A DNA stretch of 64,000 bases from Reticulitermes lucifugus (lineage: Eukaryota; Arthropoda; Insecta; Blattodea; Rhinotermitidae). Below the pieces are notes generated by a model. It was not told the origin of the DNA, did no database searches, and saw only the letters and a list, made by a program, of their open reading frames with translations. The stretch spans positions 1 through 64,000 of the forward strand of contig JAKCWW010000468.1 in assembly GCA_026260175.1 (NCBI GenBank), in the 5' to 3' direction. The position numbers and the translations under genes were made by a program. This document shows, piece by piece, positions 39,301 to 45,802 of this stretch (position 1 is the stretch's first letter; each line of letters starts with the position of its first letter).

Positions 39301-41594
39301 CATGGCAAGATTTCAGAGCCATTAATGATTGGGCAGTAACATCCATTATGGTGGTGGTGGTGGTGGTGACTATGACTGCAATTGTGATGACAGCAACAAT
39401 AATAATAAACAGAACAAGAACAACATAATTGTGCACAGCATGCATAAAATAAATAAATAGTGCACTCTGTGCTAAGTTAGTTACGTTCAGATCGGTATTA
39501 TGTTGGCTGTTCATAAGCTTGCATTGCTGCTGGCATGTCAGTGATCACACATAAATTCTGGCCAACTGTTGAAACATCACCAGTAAACAGTACATTTTTG
39601 ACAAATAATTCACTGTTTGTAATTTTTAAATTAATAATTTACAGTAGTAAACATTTATGTTGCAATCGTACATCACTGTCTGACATGCTGATGTTCAGAA
39701 AGGGCTATGATGTGTTTTATGCACTAATGGCTGGAAGGGGGGCAAACGCAAAGAGAAACAATTTTGTTAAGTCATTTCAAAGATTTAGCCATGCAGTGAA
39801 ATGAACTGGCAGACCTGAGCATTGATGCATTTTTCACAAACACATTTAATTATTGTTGTTTTATAAAAATTACTATATGCACCAACCCTGTGCTGATTAA
39901 CCTATAATTACATTCTTTTATTTGGGTGGCAGTTCACTGCTTAAGGGAGACTTTCTTTAAGTGGTGTTTTTCTGGTTGCATTTGATCATTATTTCGAGAT
40001 TATGAAAAATCAGTTGCCTGTGTTTTTTAATGTGTTTACTTTTAATTTATTTCAGATAGCAGCCAGCACATCTTCCCCACCACTAGTAACTCCCACAAGA
40101 AGTTTTCAGACCCTACCAAGAACACTGTCCTCTCAGGATCTCCCTGCATCTCCAACACACAGTAAATCTTTGCGATCACCTCCAACAAATCGTATTACAT
40201 TTTCCTCCCCAGAATCATCTCATTCTCCAGCCAACTCCTCCCAGTCCAGCTCCCCTAGCTCCTCAGCACCCAATAGTCCAGCAGGAGTGCCATCTGGTAC
40301 AACAGTACATTATCAGAGACCTTCCACATTACATGGTCTCAAACATAAACTTCACACAGCAGCTAAAAGCATTCATTCTCCAAACCGCCGGAAATCTGTG
40401 GGACATATACCATTGTCACCATTAGCAAGAACTCCTTCTCCATCACCACTTCCATCATCATCATCTCCAACACGATCCCCCAGTCCATTGGCATTCCCAG
40501 CAGGTCACCATCCTGGTAGCTCTAATACCACACAGTCATATAGTCCAGGTACATCATTATCAACACCAGGCTCTAGCAACAAAAAGGGTTTTGGAAGACC
40601 CAAAAGTGCTGAGCCAGGTTCTCCACTACTGCGACGTGCTCTCTCACCTGACCGACTCCATCCTCGCAGTGCTGAGAGCAAAAGTAAACCAGCACCATCT
40701 TCTATTTCCCCATTGTGCAGTCCTGCTCTTAAAGTGACCATTTCAACTGCACCCAGGGTCACAATTACTTCCCAGTCCCCTCCATTACCCTCAAGACCTA
40801 CAGTGATTGAATATGGCAGTCCAAGTACTCAGGTGGTTACTTCAAAACCACCCGAACATCCTCTGTTGGCTCGACCTACCCGGGATGTGCCAGTGGAAAA
40901 GTCACTTAACTACATGGATATCCATCAACGTTCAGATTGTAGGGATAAGAAAGCAATTGCAGAGCCTCGTTCTGTATCTGTGTTTCAAAGTTCACCAGAT
41001 GGGGACCAACATACAAATAACAGTGAATTTATTAAATTAGAACATAGGAACCCATTACCTTTAGCATCAGTGAACGTTAGTGTGATAGTGCCATGTGATA
41101 GGACCTCTCAACATCTTCCTCGCATTGCTGAGGAAAAAGACTCTCCTACAGGTTCAAAGGAGGAAGCCATACCGATGATACCTCTTGTTAAAGAAGCACC
41201 ATTAAATTCTGACACATCGGTAGTAAAAGACCAGGAAAGCAACAATATTAACTTTAGTTCAGTTAAAAAGATGGAAGGTAGCTTGAGAAAGAGCAGGATT
41301 GAGAGTAAATGTGACCTTCAGACACAGAAAGGAAAAACTAGCGATTGCAAACCAAGTAAAGCTACTGAAGAGAAATCCATGCCAAGCACCAAGTCTGATG
41401 CAAAAATGCACCGAAAGGAGAGTAGCGATTTTTCACGTAACAAAACAGAAGGTAAAAACAGCAAATCAGCTATTCCTGAAAAAAATGTTAAGCCCAAGGC
41501 TGTTGACCAGGTAAGCAATGCTCATTCAGATACAGGAAAAAGTTCTGCTCAGGAGAAGAGGGAGTTGCATCAGTTGGGTTCAAAGAAGGATTAA
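1969..41594 (+). CDS. MAST: MAST-family serine/threonine kinase, 5'-partial (19 exons)
   Basis: Exons: 1969-2071, 4254-4317, 5471-5549, 6637-6800, 14702-14777, 16235-16465, 16568-16799, 16979-17082, 20473-20703, 24216-24388, 26842-26912, 28845-28950, 29652-29773, 29883-30110, 30409-30841, 32168-32331, 35171-35385, 35873-36205, 40056-41594. They sum to 4,668 nt, one open frame of 1,555 residues plus TAA. Residue numbers here count from the first visible exon. Domains: pre-kinase DUF1908 region ~55-320; kinase ~358-635 with glycine loop SKGAYG, lysine K387, alpha-C E406, HRD aspartate D481, DFG D499 and APE 539-541; PDZ ~898-985; Ser/Pro-rich tail. The first Gly of the loop is Ser, as in known MAST proteins. 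The family phosphorylates cytoskeletal and PDZ-bound partners (vertebrate MASTs bind PTEN and microtubule proteins; Drosophila dop acts in dynein transport and cellularization). N-terminal exons lie outside the window. The specific paralogue cannot be assigned. Confidence 0.96.
3345..3622 (-). mobile_element. SINE family C
   Basis: Minus strand starts agttggttaaggcactgctc (A-box region), then the B-box cgcgggttcgattcccg, as in a tRNA gene, with a non-tRNA body. The copy ends in an 11-T run on the minus strand, which resembles a Pol III terminator. The tRNA part cannot fold as a full cloverleaf, so it is not a tRNA gene. Confidence 0.75.
3886..4059 (+). repeat. dispersed repeat D, copy 1
   Basis: A ~170-bp segment containing cttattcaatgtattcgcag and ccatgccgtggtgacaggga. 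It recurs in the same orientation at 47405-47568. Class unknown; I recall similar sequence in insect gene predictions contaminated by repeats. Confidence 0.7.
4254..4317 (+). CDS. MAST: MAST exon 2
   Basis: 64 nt between tttgcag and GTAACA. Encodes [19 protein letters not shown] and on to VKR across the next junction. The phase joins the single base left by exon 1. The pattern GSPL-SPR-SP is a MAST-family hallmark. Confidence 0.88.
4318..5470. other. MAST intron 2
   Basis: 1.15 kb. A 132-codon open frame at 4765-5163 has no recognisable homology and odd composition; treated as chance. No repeats recognised. Confidence 0.6.
5471..5549 (+). CDS. MAST: MAST exon 3
   Basis: 79 nt between tttttaacag and GTAAGC. 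Encodes [18 protein letters not shown] and on to NVS. The [14 protein letters not shown] block is nearly invariant in MAST kinases and opens the DUF1908 region. Confidence 0.93.
5790..5970 (-). pseudogene. mariner/Tc1-type transposase C-terminal fragment
   Basis: Minus frame contains [20 protein letters not shown] then KETVYVNKN. This matches the family motif PPRSPDLTPCDYYLWG-LKD-VYVN that carries the last catalytic Asp; here that Asp is Asn (CNYY). No upstream transposase is present, so it is a dead remnant. Confidence 0.7.
6121..6359 (+). mobile_element. SINE family B, plus-strand copy
   Basis: Head atgccatggctgac, degenerate B-box ggttcaatcac, body ggatttgtggtggacaaagt and tail catcattaaataacacacta. 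Same family and tail as the minus-strand copy at 783-1031. Confidence 0.75.
6637..6800 (+). CDS. MAST: MAST exon 4
   Basis: 164 nt between ttttccag and GTACAA. Contains [23 protein letters not shown] and the basic stretch [13 protein letters not shown], all aligned with the DUF1908 portion of MAST proteins. Ends in phase 2. Confidence 0.93.
7290..8350 (+). pseudogene. LINE (CR1/RTE-like) reverse transcriptase remnant
   Basis: Broken frames give [10 protein letters not shown], then [29 protein letters not shown], and after a nested insertion [20 protein letters not shown]. These match, in order, the finger and palm motifs of non-LTR reverse transcriptases (KAAG-DGI, PEDW, D-EKAYD with its catalytic Asp, VRQG-PLSP-LFN). 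Several frameshifts and stops; no recognisable YADD. Confidence 0.8.
7697..7972. mobile_element. hAT MITE with 8-bp target duplication
   Basis: 276 bp, termini caggggtgcaca and tgtgcatccctg (inverted with one mismatch). Flanked by perfect 8-bp direct repeats ttttggag at 7689-7696 and 7973-7980, as made by hAT transposases. It interrupts the LINE reverse transcriptase; dropping the element and one repeat restores continuity to the VRQG motif. Related copy at 150-312. Confidence 0.88.
8383..8850 (-). pseudogene. mariner-type transposase remnant
   Basis: Minus frame at 8380-8640 reads [20 protein letters not shown], then [13 protein letters not shown] and [15 protein letters not shown]. The family has ITGDESW with the first catalytic Asp; here Asp is replaced by Asn. 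Further upstream on the minus strand [10 protein letters not shown] resembles the N-terminal helix-turn-helix. Inactive. Confidence 0.78.
9383..9570 (+). repeat. dispersed foldback-family repeat, single arm
   Basis: Open frame [20 protein letters not shown] and [13 protein letters not shown] matches the conceptual translation of related copies at 19888-20145 and 29312-29460. No evidence that it codes for protein. Confidence 0.65.
9678..9728 (+). repeat. 25-bp tandem duplication
   Basis: The unit ttggaagaatg-t-ttcacctaaaac occurs twice head to tail with a single T/C difference. Confidence 0.85.
10670..11300. repeat. possible dispersed insect repeat, unclassified
   Basis: Starts aggcgcattcacaaaattgt and includes tgtctgtccgtctgtccatc, which resembles the segment at 32555-32640 (cccgtctgtctgcatgg). 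A minus-strand open frame at 10994-11302 looks like frames seen in repeat-derived predictions. Borders and class unknown. Confidence 0.35.
13179..13862 (-). mobile_element. Tigger/pogo element, internally deleted
   Basis: Terminal inverted repeats of 26 bp (cagtagaattcctttaatcc at left; its complement with minor changes at right) flanked by TA at 13177-13178 and 13863-13864, the pogo/Tigger target. On the minus strand an ATG at ~13703 begins [18 protein letters not shown], and a second frame has [19 protein letters not shown] and [11 protein letters not shown]. This is the CENP-B-type DNA-binding N-terminus of a Tigger transposase. The catalytic DDE domain is absent and the frame is broken, so it is non-autonomous. 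Confidence 0.88.
14702..14777 (+). CDS. MAST: MAST exon 5
   Basis: 76 nt between tttttcag and GTAAGT, after a 7.9-kb intron. Encodes [16 protein letters not shown] and TLYKERFPK; the YKERFPK motif is conserved in the family. Confidence 0.92.
14778..16234. other. MAST intron 5
   Basis: 1.46 kb; a SINE A copy at 15820-16099 ends about 135 bp before the exon 6 acceptor. 14778-15815 shows nothing recognisable. Confidence 0.7.
15820..16099 (-). mobile_element. SINE family A, minus-strand copy
   Basis: Reverse complement of the SINE at 59110-59388 over its whole length: head ggctgggatagcatagttgg, B-box ggatcgaatcc, body ending gttctagggtgaactgtacc. Degenerate but unmistakable. Confidence 0.85.
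16235..16465 (+). CDS. MAST: MAST exon 6
   Basis: 231 nt (77 codons, phase 0 at both ends). Begins ATQQMEERL and contains [14 protein letters not shown] and [16 protein letters not shown], the helical core of the DUF1908 region. The donor is GTAGTG; reading through gives a non-conserved hydrophobic tail and a stop, so splicing there is required. Confidence 0.93.
16568..16799 (+). CDS. MAST: MAST exon 7
   Basis: 232 nt between ctaacag and GTGAGT. Contains [20 protein letters not shown] and [20 protein letters not shown], the most conserved part of the MAST pre-kinase region. Intron 6 is only 102 nt. Confidence 0.95.
16979..17082 (+). CDS. MAST: MAST exon 8 (pre-kinase linker)
   Basis: 104 nt between tttttag and GTACTC. 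Encodes [19 protein letters not shown] and an acidic/basic linker ending KEEKETK. Variable in the family, but the phases join exons 7 and 9 exactly. Confidence 0.85.
17500..18010 (+). pseudogene. RTE-type reverse transcriptase remnant
   Basis: Frame [20 protein letters not shown] corresponds to the RTE palm segment (YAIRKVQENQ-GL-LNGTHQLL) just before the YADD box; the rest is scrambled by stops. The fragment happens to be flanked by AG and GT, which makes it look like an exon. Confidence 0.75.
18928..19530 (+). mobile_element. deleted mariner-type transposon
   Basis: Ends tgaggtctcttcagaaagtt and, inverted, gaactttttgaacagacctca form terminal inverted repeats. Inside, [11 protein letters not shown] matches the start of a mariner-type transposase and, after a large deletion, [20 protein letters not shown] matches its C-terminus with GDNV at the end. 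The catalytic middle is missing. Confidence 0.75.
19888..20145. mobile_element. foldback MITE
   Basis: Left arm contains ggactctgttcttctgggat and actgggtaattgg; the right arm is its inverted copy (cgagtacccagtgg, then gagaagaacggagtc). The arms are ~70-100 bp with a short centre around ggtctgagaggaag. Related copies: 1507-1610, 9383-9570, 29312-29460, 59466-59634. Confidence 0.75.
20473..20703 (+). CDS. MAST: MAST exon 9: kinase N-lobe
   Basis: 231 nt, phase 0 at both ends. Starts [19 protein letters not shown], so it holds the nucleotide-binding loop, the ATP-anchoring lysine in FAMKK (residue 387) and the alpha-C glutamate in FAERDI (406). Ends [12 protein letters not shown]. Confidence 0.97.
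20971..21098. repeat. 128-bp alternating (GT/GC)n tract
   Basis: Unbroken purine-pyrimidine alternation with many CG steps, followed by T9, a short TA run and T12. Such tracts readily adopt Z-DNA. Open frames across it on both strands are artefacts of the repeat. Confidence 0.95.
21250..22260 (-). pseudogene. Penelope-like retroelement remnant 1
   Basis: Minus frame at 21960-22217 has [20 protein letters not shown] then [20 protein letters not shown], matching the Penelope RT C-terminal motif (LPFLD---RR-DG-LGH-VYRKPTHT-LYL---S-HH). Lower down, [10 protein letters not shown] after an EHHPN block matches the end of the GIY-YIG endonuclease region. Stops and frameshifts throughout. Confidence 0.8.
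23250..23485 (+). repeat. degenerate ~63-bp minisatellite, about 4 units
   Basis: Successive blocks share the order: aatg-tatg--, cctgttgcagtgctta, tgttgtgtcaacagtg, ttgggcc-agtt. The third block is shortened to ~44 bp. Confidence 0.7.
24216..24388 (+). CDS. MAST: MAST exon 10: hinge and catalytic loop
   Basis: 173 nt. Encodes [19 protein letters not shown] through HRDLKPD. The catalytic aspartate is residue 481. The donor GTGAGT splits the codon for the metal-binding Asn that follows KPD; the first base of exon 11 completes it. Confidence 0.97.
25400..25870 (+). pseudogene. Tc1-like (DDE_3) transposase remnant
   Basis: Broken frame with [23 protein letters not shown] and [20 protein letters not shown] then [20 protein letters not shown]. 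Insect Tc-like transposases have LEFA---V---W--V-FSDESTF; the first catalytic Asp (FSD) remains, the later ones do not. At least one stop inside. Confidence 0.68.
25925..26160 (+). repeat. dispersed repeat E, copy 1
   Basis: Shares order and orientation with 51175-51395: ccaaatgaa-caaatc---ctc, then ttctttaa-atctacctta, ttcaggttttc-aa-caaaactctg and catgt-acatgtccc. Unknown class, not obviously coding. Confidence 0.6.
26842..26912 (+). CDS. MAST: MAST exon 11: DFG segment
   Basis: 71 nt between catatttcag and GTAAGT. Completes the split Asn (486), then reads [20 protein letters not shown]. The DFG aspartate is residue 499. Too short to stand out by length alone. Confidence 0.96.
26913..28844. 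other. MAST intron 11 (1.9 kb)
   Basis: Contains a GTAT microsatellite at 27149-27184. Otherwise AT-rich with nothing recognised. Confidence 0.65.
27149..27184 (+). repeat. (GTAT)n microsatellite
   Basis: About seven tetranucleotide units after a short gtatatat lead. Similar short (GTAT)n runs occur at ~46637 and ~47721. Confidence 0.9.
28845..28950 (+). CDS. MAST: MAST exon 12: activation loop
   Basis: 106 nt between tgatttcag and GTAGGT. Encodes the T-loop [16 protein letters not shown], then [12 protein letters not shown] (APE at 539-541). Phase 1 in, phase 2 out. Confidence 0.96.
28951..29651. other. MAST intron 12 (0.7 kb)
   Basis: C/T-rich first half without named features, then a foldback-family repeat arm at 29312-29460. 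Confidence 0.65.
29312..29460 (-). repeat. dispersed foldback-family repeat, single arm
   Basis: Minus frame [20 protein letters not shown] and [15 protein letters not shown] is the same translation pattern as at 9383-9570. The DNA motif cttgaagatggaggcagtac is at its distal end. Confidence 0.65.
29652..29773 (+). CDS. MAST: MAST exon 13: kinase C-lobe
   Basis: 122 nt between ctttacag and GTAAGA. Encodes [19 protein letters not shown] and [14 protein letters not shown], the alpha-F region of AGC kinases. Confidence 0.96.
29883..30110 (+). CDS. MAST: MAST exon 14: end of kinase domain and AGC tail
   Basis: 228 nt between tatccccag and GTTAGT. Encodes [19 protein letters not shown], then [19 protein letters not shown] and RQKAEFVPQ, ending DTSYFD. 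This finishes subdomain XI and the start of the AGC C-terminal extension. Confidence 0.96.
30315..30376 (+). repeat. (TAC/TGC)n microsatellite upstream of exon 15
   Basis: About 60 bp of TAC and TGC triplets ending 32 nt before the exon 15 acceptor, i.e. across the usual branch-point zone. Reads as poly-Ser on the minus strand, not real coding. Confidence 0.95.
30409..30841 (+). CDS. MAST: MAST exon 15: linker after the kinase
   Basis: 433 nt between ttttccag and GTCTGT. Acidic and Ser-rich; contains [15 protein letters not shown] (the conserved FSSCSPR-KV motif of MASTs) and [15 protein letters not shown]. Reads TRMDRYSHD at its start, matching the family's SERYHHMD-type sequence. Confidence 0.94.
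30842..32167. other. MAST intron 15 (1.3 kb)
   Basis: AT-rich; I see no repeats or exons I can name. Confidence 0.6.
32168..32331 (+). CDS. MAST: MAST exon 16: linker before the PDZ domain
   Basis: 164 nt between tttatctag and GTGTGA. Ends [18 protein letters not shown], equivalent to the family motif VIKSASATALSLLIPS. Its N-terminal half is not recognisably conserved. Confidence 0.93.
33855..33885. other. assembly gap, 31 N
   Basis: Run of N between a (GT)n tract and a G9 run. The true length is unknown. It is intronic, so no MAST codons are lost. Confidence 0.98.
34210..34660 (-). pseudogene. Penelope-like retroelement remnant 2
   Basis: Two overlapping minus frames: [20 protein letters not shown] at the 5' side, then [20 protein letters not shown] and [14 protein letters not shown]. 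Together these follow the Penelope order (LGH-VYRKPTHT, ALCD---L--EL-FL---F--NGYS--QI). A frameshift separates them. Confidence 0.78.
35171..35385 (+). CDS. MAST: MAST exon 17: PDZ first half
   Basis: 215 nt between aatttcag and GTGGGT. A Ser/Pro-rich start ([13 protein letters not shown]) leads into [20 protein letters not shown], with GFGF as the PDZ carboxylate-binding loop, then [15 protein letters not shown]. Confidence 0.95.
35386..35872. other. MAST intron 17
   Basis: Splits the PDZ coding sequence. 487 bp with no features seen. Confidence 0.7.
35873..36205 (+). CDS. MAST: MAST exon 18: PDZ second half and basic region
   Basis: 333 nt (111 codons, phase 0 both ends), acceptor atattacag, donor GTAAGT. 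Begins [19 protein letters not shown] and continues [17 protein letters not shown]. After the PDZ comes [20 protein letters not shown] and a strongly basic stretch with [11 protein letters not shown], as in vertebrate MASTs. Confidence 0.95.
37046..37209. mobile_element. short MITE with ~28-bp inverted ends
   Basis: Left ataccatatttacccaaata and right tatttgggtgaatatggtat are inverted copies. 164 bp, no coding capacity. A faint similar sequence (gaatataagatgag) lies near 38723. Confidence 0.75.
37830..37895 (+). CDS. MAST: candidate MAST cassette exon (22 codons)
   Basis: 66 nt bounded by ccgttgcag and GTATGC, open in phase 0, so it could be inserted between exons 18 and 19 without shifting the frame. 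It would add 22 residues starting [13 protein letters not shown] and ending DLMPQFM. I do not recognise this sequence in other MASTs, so it may be an alternative exon or a chance match. Confidence 0.45.
40056..41594 (+). CDS. MAST: MAST exon 19: Ser/Pro-rich C-terminal tail and stop
   Basis: Acceptor atttcag at 40049-40055; 512 codons then TAA at 41592-41594. Conserved MAST tail motifs are present: [58 protein letters not shown] and [20 protein letters not shown]. The last ~230 residues are Lys/Ser/Glu-rich and not recognisably conserved. An in-frame donor-like site lies at 41511. Confidence 0.94.
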   Translation: MAASTSSPPLVTPTRSFQTLPRTLSSQDLPASPTHSKSLRSPPTNRITFSSPESSHSPANSSQSSSPSSSAPNSPAGVPSGTTVHYQRPSTLHGLKHKLHTAAKSIHSPNRRKSVGHIPLSPLARTPSPSPLPSSSSPTRSPSPLAFPAGHHPGSSNTTQSYSPGTSLSTPGSSNKKGFGRPKSAEPGSPLLRRALSPDRLHPRSAESKSKPAPSSISPLCSPALKVTISTAPRVTITSQSPPLPSRPTVIEYGSPSTQVVTSKPPEHPLLARPTRDVPVEKSLNYMDIHQRSDCRDKKAIAEPRSVSVFQSSPDGDQHTNNSEFIKLEHRNPLPLASVNVSVIVPCDRTSQHLPRIAEEKDSPTGSKEEAIPMIPLVKEAPLNSDTSVVKDQESNNINFSSVKKMEGSLRKSRIESKCDLQTQKGKTSDCKPSKATEEKSMPSTKSDAKMHRKESSDFSRNKTEGKNSKSAIPEKNVKPKAVDQVSNAHSDTGKSSAQEKRELHQLGSKKD

Positions 41595-44500
41595 CTTGTA
41601 TTTAAAGAGAATAGTTCATACTTGTTGTTAATGCAAGTTGTGTAGATGTTTATTCAGAAGTTTGAATGCTAATGCCAATATGGTGCTTCTAATAGCATGC
41701 AGATATTGTAAATATTCAAATTTGTAAATAGTGTTTGGATATAAAATTGTCAGACTTTTAATTAATTTGTTACATATAGGTTGCATTATAAAAGAGATAT
41801 TGGAAAAGTTTCTACAGCTGTGTATACATCCCATCCACTTCACTAATGGATAACTGCTTGTCCCTTGCTCTTGCAAGAACTCTGGGGAAATTAAGGTATG
41901 AAAATCTTGCACTTTGATCTAGACAGTCATAATTTTGGCAGATCTTCAGTTCATTTCTTGTTCCTCCCTCAAACTAGTTCATTGACAAATACAAAAGTAT
42001 TCTTTTACCATTCACAAGCATTGATTCTTGGGGTGTAGTATGATTCAATTGAATGGAATGTGCCTGACTGCAGGGCAGACATCTTATCACCACCACCACC
42101 ATCATCGTCATCATCATCATCATCATCATCATCTGGTGCCCTCTGCTGGCAGTTCTGCCATCATACCCCATGCTGTCCAGAAGATGGTTGCTTGCTGCTA
42201 ATGCTTTTCCAGGTTTTGTACACTGTTGTGTGTGAGGGTTGCACACATGTGAAGATGCCTTGTATCCATCCTGCCATTCTTACATAAAGAGCATTGGTCT
42301 GTTTTGGCACCAGTCCTGTGGATGTGCTTGTTGGTAATGTGGCATGTGGCTATCCTAAAAGTGGCCACAGCAACTTACCTTAGCAGGTTGGGTGGCGTGG
42401 TGAGGCATTCCATAATTTGCCTGCTTGTAGTGGGCTTGTAGGCTGTTCTTCACCATGGCATCAATGTTGCTTTTTGTGGAAGTGTCATGTTGACTTCTGG
42501 TTGTTGACTGGTTTATTCCCATCTTTGTCTGAGTGTCCGCCTTCTTTTTGATTGAGTATTCGAACATGTCTGGGAATCCATTGGAGATGAACCTTCCAAC
42601 CATCATCAGCCAGGCAGGGAGAGATCTTCTCTGAACACCATGGTAAGCTGGCACTCTGTGGGTGAGTTAGCACACAATGTATGGATCACAGCCTGAGAGT
42701 GAACCAAAAAAATGTCTTGTCACAGATCAAGGTGCGTGCAGAGCTTCACAGCAGCTGTTCCACTGTCAATTGCTGCACTGTGCCCCAGCCATTATTAGAC
42801 TCTCAAAGTCTTATCATTAAACAGGGACCACATTAAGTGATGTTTCTTGAACACATGCCCAAACTCGAGAGCATGGCTTCTCAGTATGTGGGTGGATGGG
42901 TATCTGTGTCACCAGTAGAATGGATGGGGGTAACACCAGGTGTACACAGTTGGGAATATTTATTAATGCTTCTTGAATTAGCTCCAGTGATTTTATTTTA
43001 ACTTAACAGCTCCTTTGTAATTGATTTTTTATAAAATGGGCTCTGTAGCTTAAGGTATTAAACTGCATATGATGCATCTTAACATATGTACAGCAGTCAT
43101 TTATATTTGTTTGCTGATGATAGTGGTTTAAACAGGTAATGTTTTTAAAGTGAATGTTTTTTAAATGTTGTAAAAATTATTTTTCATATAGTTATTTTAT
43201 TGACATATTGTAATTTTTACTAAGATTTTGTAAAAAGGAGTTCTCAGTGATAAACGTCTCATTATTAAGTACACACTCCATTGGGAGTGGGACAGAGTGA
43301 TGTATTATTTGATAGTCCTTATTTATGTCATGTGTGTATTTTGCTTAATTGTCTGACACGTTGTTTGCATTCAGTATGGCATTGAAAGTTAATCATGTTT
43401 AATCTGGTATTTTGTGGTAAACTGTTGTTATTCATGTAAGATATTTGCGGTGATGAAGTTTTTGGTTGTAGATTTTAAACTATTAGTTTCACAGAAATGA
43501 ATTGATGTCCATGTAGACTCTCTCTTTATAGCGATGAGAATACAGCATTATATAACTGACTGGTTGCCATGCCAAGGCTGTGCAAAGGAAAAGTAATTGA
43601 TATATTTGTATATCACATTAGAGTGAAACAGGCAGGCCACAAAATTTTCAGAATTTGTAATGCATAAAAATCTTGTATATTTAATGGCTAAAAACATTTT
43701 TATGTGTTATTTTATAATATGACTGTTAGTTAGTATGTGTTTCTGAACTGTCAATGCAAAATCTGTATTGATACAGAATTGATAGCTTGACTCTGCTTTT
43801 CATTGTTTTGAATACCTATATGACCTTTAAATGGTTTGGTTATTTTGAAGGACCAATTCAGTTTTATGTAAAACTATCATGTGGTTCAAGATTGTTCACT
43901 TAACAGAGTTGTTCCTTACATATTCATGAAATTATCCACAGCTCACTTAATTATTACATTTTATTTTATTTTTTCAATTGCAGGTATGGAAATTATGGTT
44001 ATAAATACTTCAGATGCTTAAACAATGAATAATGCCTGGATCATCCACTTATATTGTGAAACACCTTCTTTACAAATGGCATAACAAACTTAAGAACATT
44101 TATTTGTGAACTAATGTGCTCATTTGTTATTACACATGAAAGAAAATTGTTTCCTTTTTTAGCATACTCCTTCCTGTCATGTGCTTCTTTGCCATGGGTT
44201 GAGAAGTGTGGTTATTCATTCCTGCACATAATGCATTCATTGCCAAAGCAAGGCATTTGCTGTGGTGTCTGGTATTCAGCATAAAATTTTAGTTGTGTCA
44301 GATCTGGAATATGAGTTTGTTTGCCTGCAGCAATGGTTGGAAATGATTATAATTTTTAACGGAGCAAAAATGCTTGTTAACATGAAGCAAAACATGACCT
44401 TTGGATGACTGAAAGAAATTACAGTACTTATCAGAATTGAAAACAAATATGAATTTTAGCAGACAGAGAATTCTGTTGTTTTACTTTAATGTAACTGTGT

Positions 44501-45030
44501 ATATACTCAGTTCTAAGACACATTGAAGTTCCTGTGGGGGCAAAATTATTAGTTTCATTCCTTTCTCAGTACTGTTTTTCACCTAATGGGTTTATTTTAA
44601 TTCAGAAAGAGAATATATAATTGTTTATAGCAGTTTTGTCTAATACACGGTGTCCCTTTGATTATTGCTCTGAGCACAGCGGTTGTCACCAAATGTCCCA
44701 TCAGATGCCAGCATTCTGCATGATAAAGCTGTCATGCTTAGGAACACCTGTGTAATGTGTCAAAGAACATACACAGTTAACAAAATGATCTGTGTATGTA
44801 TCACATTCTGCATTTTTCTGTTTTACTCTATACCAGCTACCAAGAAAACACACTGTGCCTCACAGTATTTAGTTCATAATTATCATTGAAAAGGGAAACT
44901 GTATAATGCTATTGTGTGGCATTTAGATGAGAAATGAAAGAGCATTTGTTTTATAATAGAGACCCCCTAGTCACACTCATTAAACATCACCAGCAGTCTC
45001 AGGTGTATTCATCATATACCATGTACACAT
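41595..45030 (+). other. MAST 3' UTR and downstream DNA
   Basis: AT-rich after the stop. Contains a CAC/CAT triplet repeat at 42089-42134. No AATAAA was picked out with confidence before ~45170; ATTAAA variants occur at 42815-42820 and ~43064. Poly(A) site not resolved. Confidence 0.45.
42089..42134 (+). repeat. (CAC/CAT)n microsatellite
   Basis: Five CAC-type triplets then ATC/TCA triplets. Open frames here are artefacts. Confidence 0.92.
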
Positions 45031-45033
45031 TGT

Positions 45034-45802
45034 CAGTCATATCAAGTCAGTACCATGAAATGTACACTGAACATAGACAAGGTGATACGTATTTTCATTT
45101 AAACATTTCCTACATGTTTTGGCCAGGCCCAGTCCAGCCATCTTCAGAGAATGCACTTGCATGATATGAAAATAATAAAATATAAAAACATGTATTTTGT
45201 GAATTAATATGATACAAAATACAAAACTGTAAAACTATAATACCAGAAGGAATTGTGTGTCATGAATCTGGCAGACTTGTAGCTGATTTAGATGCACCAT
45301 TTGTATAGCACAGTCATTAGATACTATTATCATACCATGTATAATGCAAGTAATCATTGCCATCACTGTTGAAATAAGACCAATTACATCTGACATAATT
45401 ATGTCCATTTTCCAGCAGTGACCTTACTGATACATGGATTATACTGCGTATGATAATAGTATGTAATGATTGTGCCATATAGATGATGTATGTGGATCAA
45501 CGACGAGTTTGCAATATTAGTGCCACAAAATTCCTTCTGGTATCATAATTTCACAGTTTTGTATTCTGAATTATATTAATTTGCATTATGTTCTTTTCAT
45601 AATTTTGGTATTTATGACACAATGACACTTTATACATAAATGGACATTATGATATGATGCCAATAGTAGTACTGTTTTCATATCATGTGTGGTTATTCCC
45701 TGAAGATGGCCGAGCTCAGCCGAAACACAGGAAATTTTTTTGTGAAAATATAATCTTGTCTATGCCCAATGTACATTCGATGGTGTTGATCTGATACTGT
45801 CA
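45034..45802. mobile_element. ~770-bp foldback (snapback) element
   Basis: The left half and the reverse complement of the right half align over almost the whole length: catagacaag, gccatcttcag, gatatgaaaa, gataccagaaggaatt, then tactattatcata near the centre (~45320-45450). Visible divergence suggests an old element. No coding capacity. Confidence 0.85.

Larger units (their letters stand above)
36206..40055. other. MAST intron 18 (3.85 kb), with cassette candidate inside
   Basis: Contains a 164-bp MITE, the candidate cassette exon 37830-37895 and a GGT microsatellite at 39349-39368. 37900-39340 and 39430-40050 show nothing recognised. Confidence 0.65.

Noticed and set aside
39047-39514. 155-codon minus frame in MAST intron 18
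   Set aside because: Contains poly-Thr/Val from the GGT microsatellite, no homology, no supporting signals.
42355-42654. 99-codon minus frame downstream of the MAST stop
   Set aside because: Composition hints at TE debris, but no family motif could be named; not enough to call.
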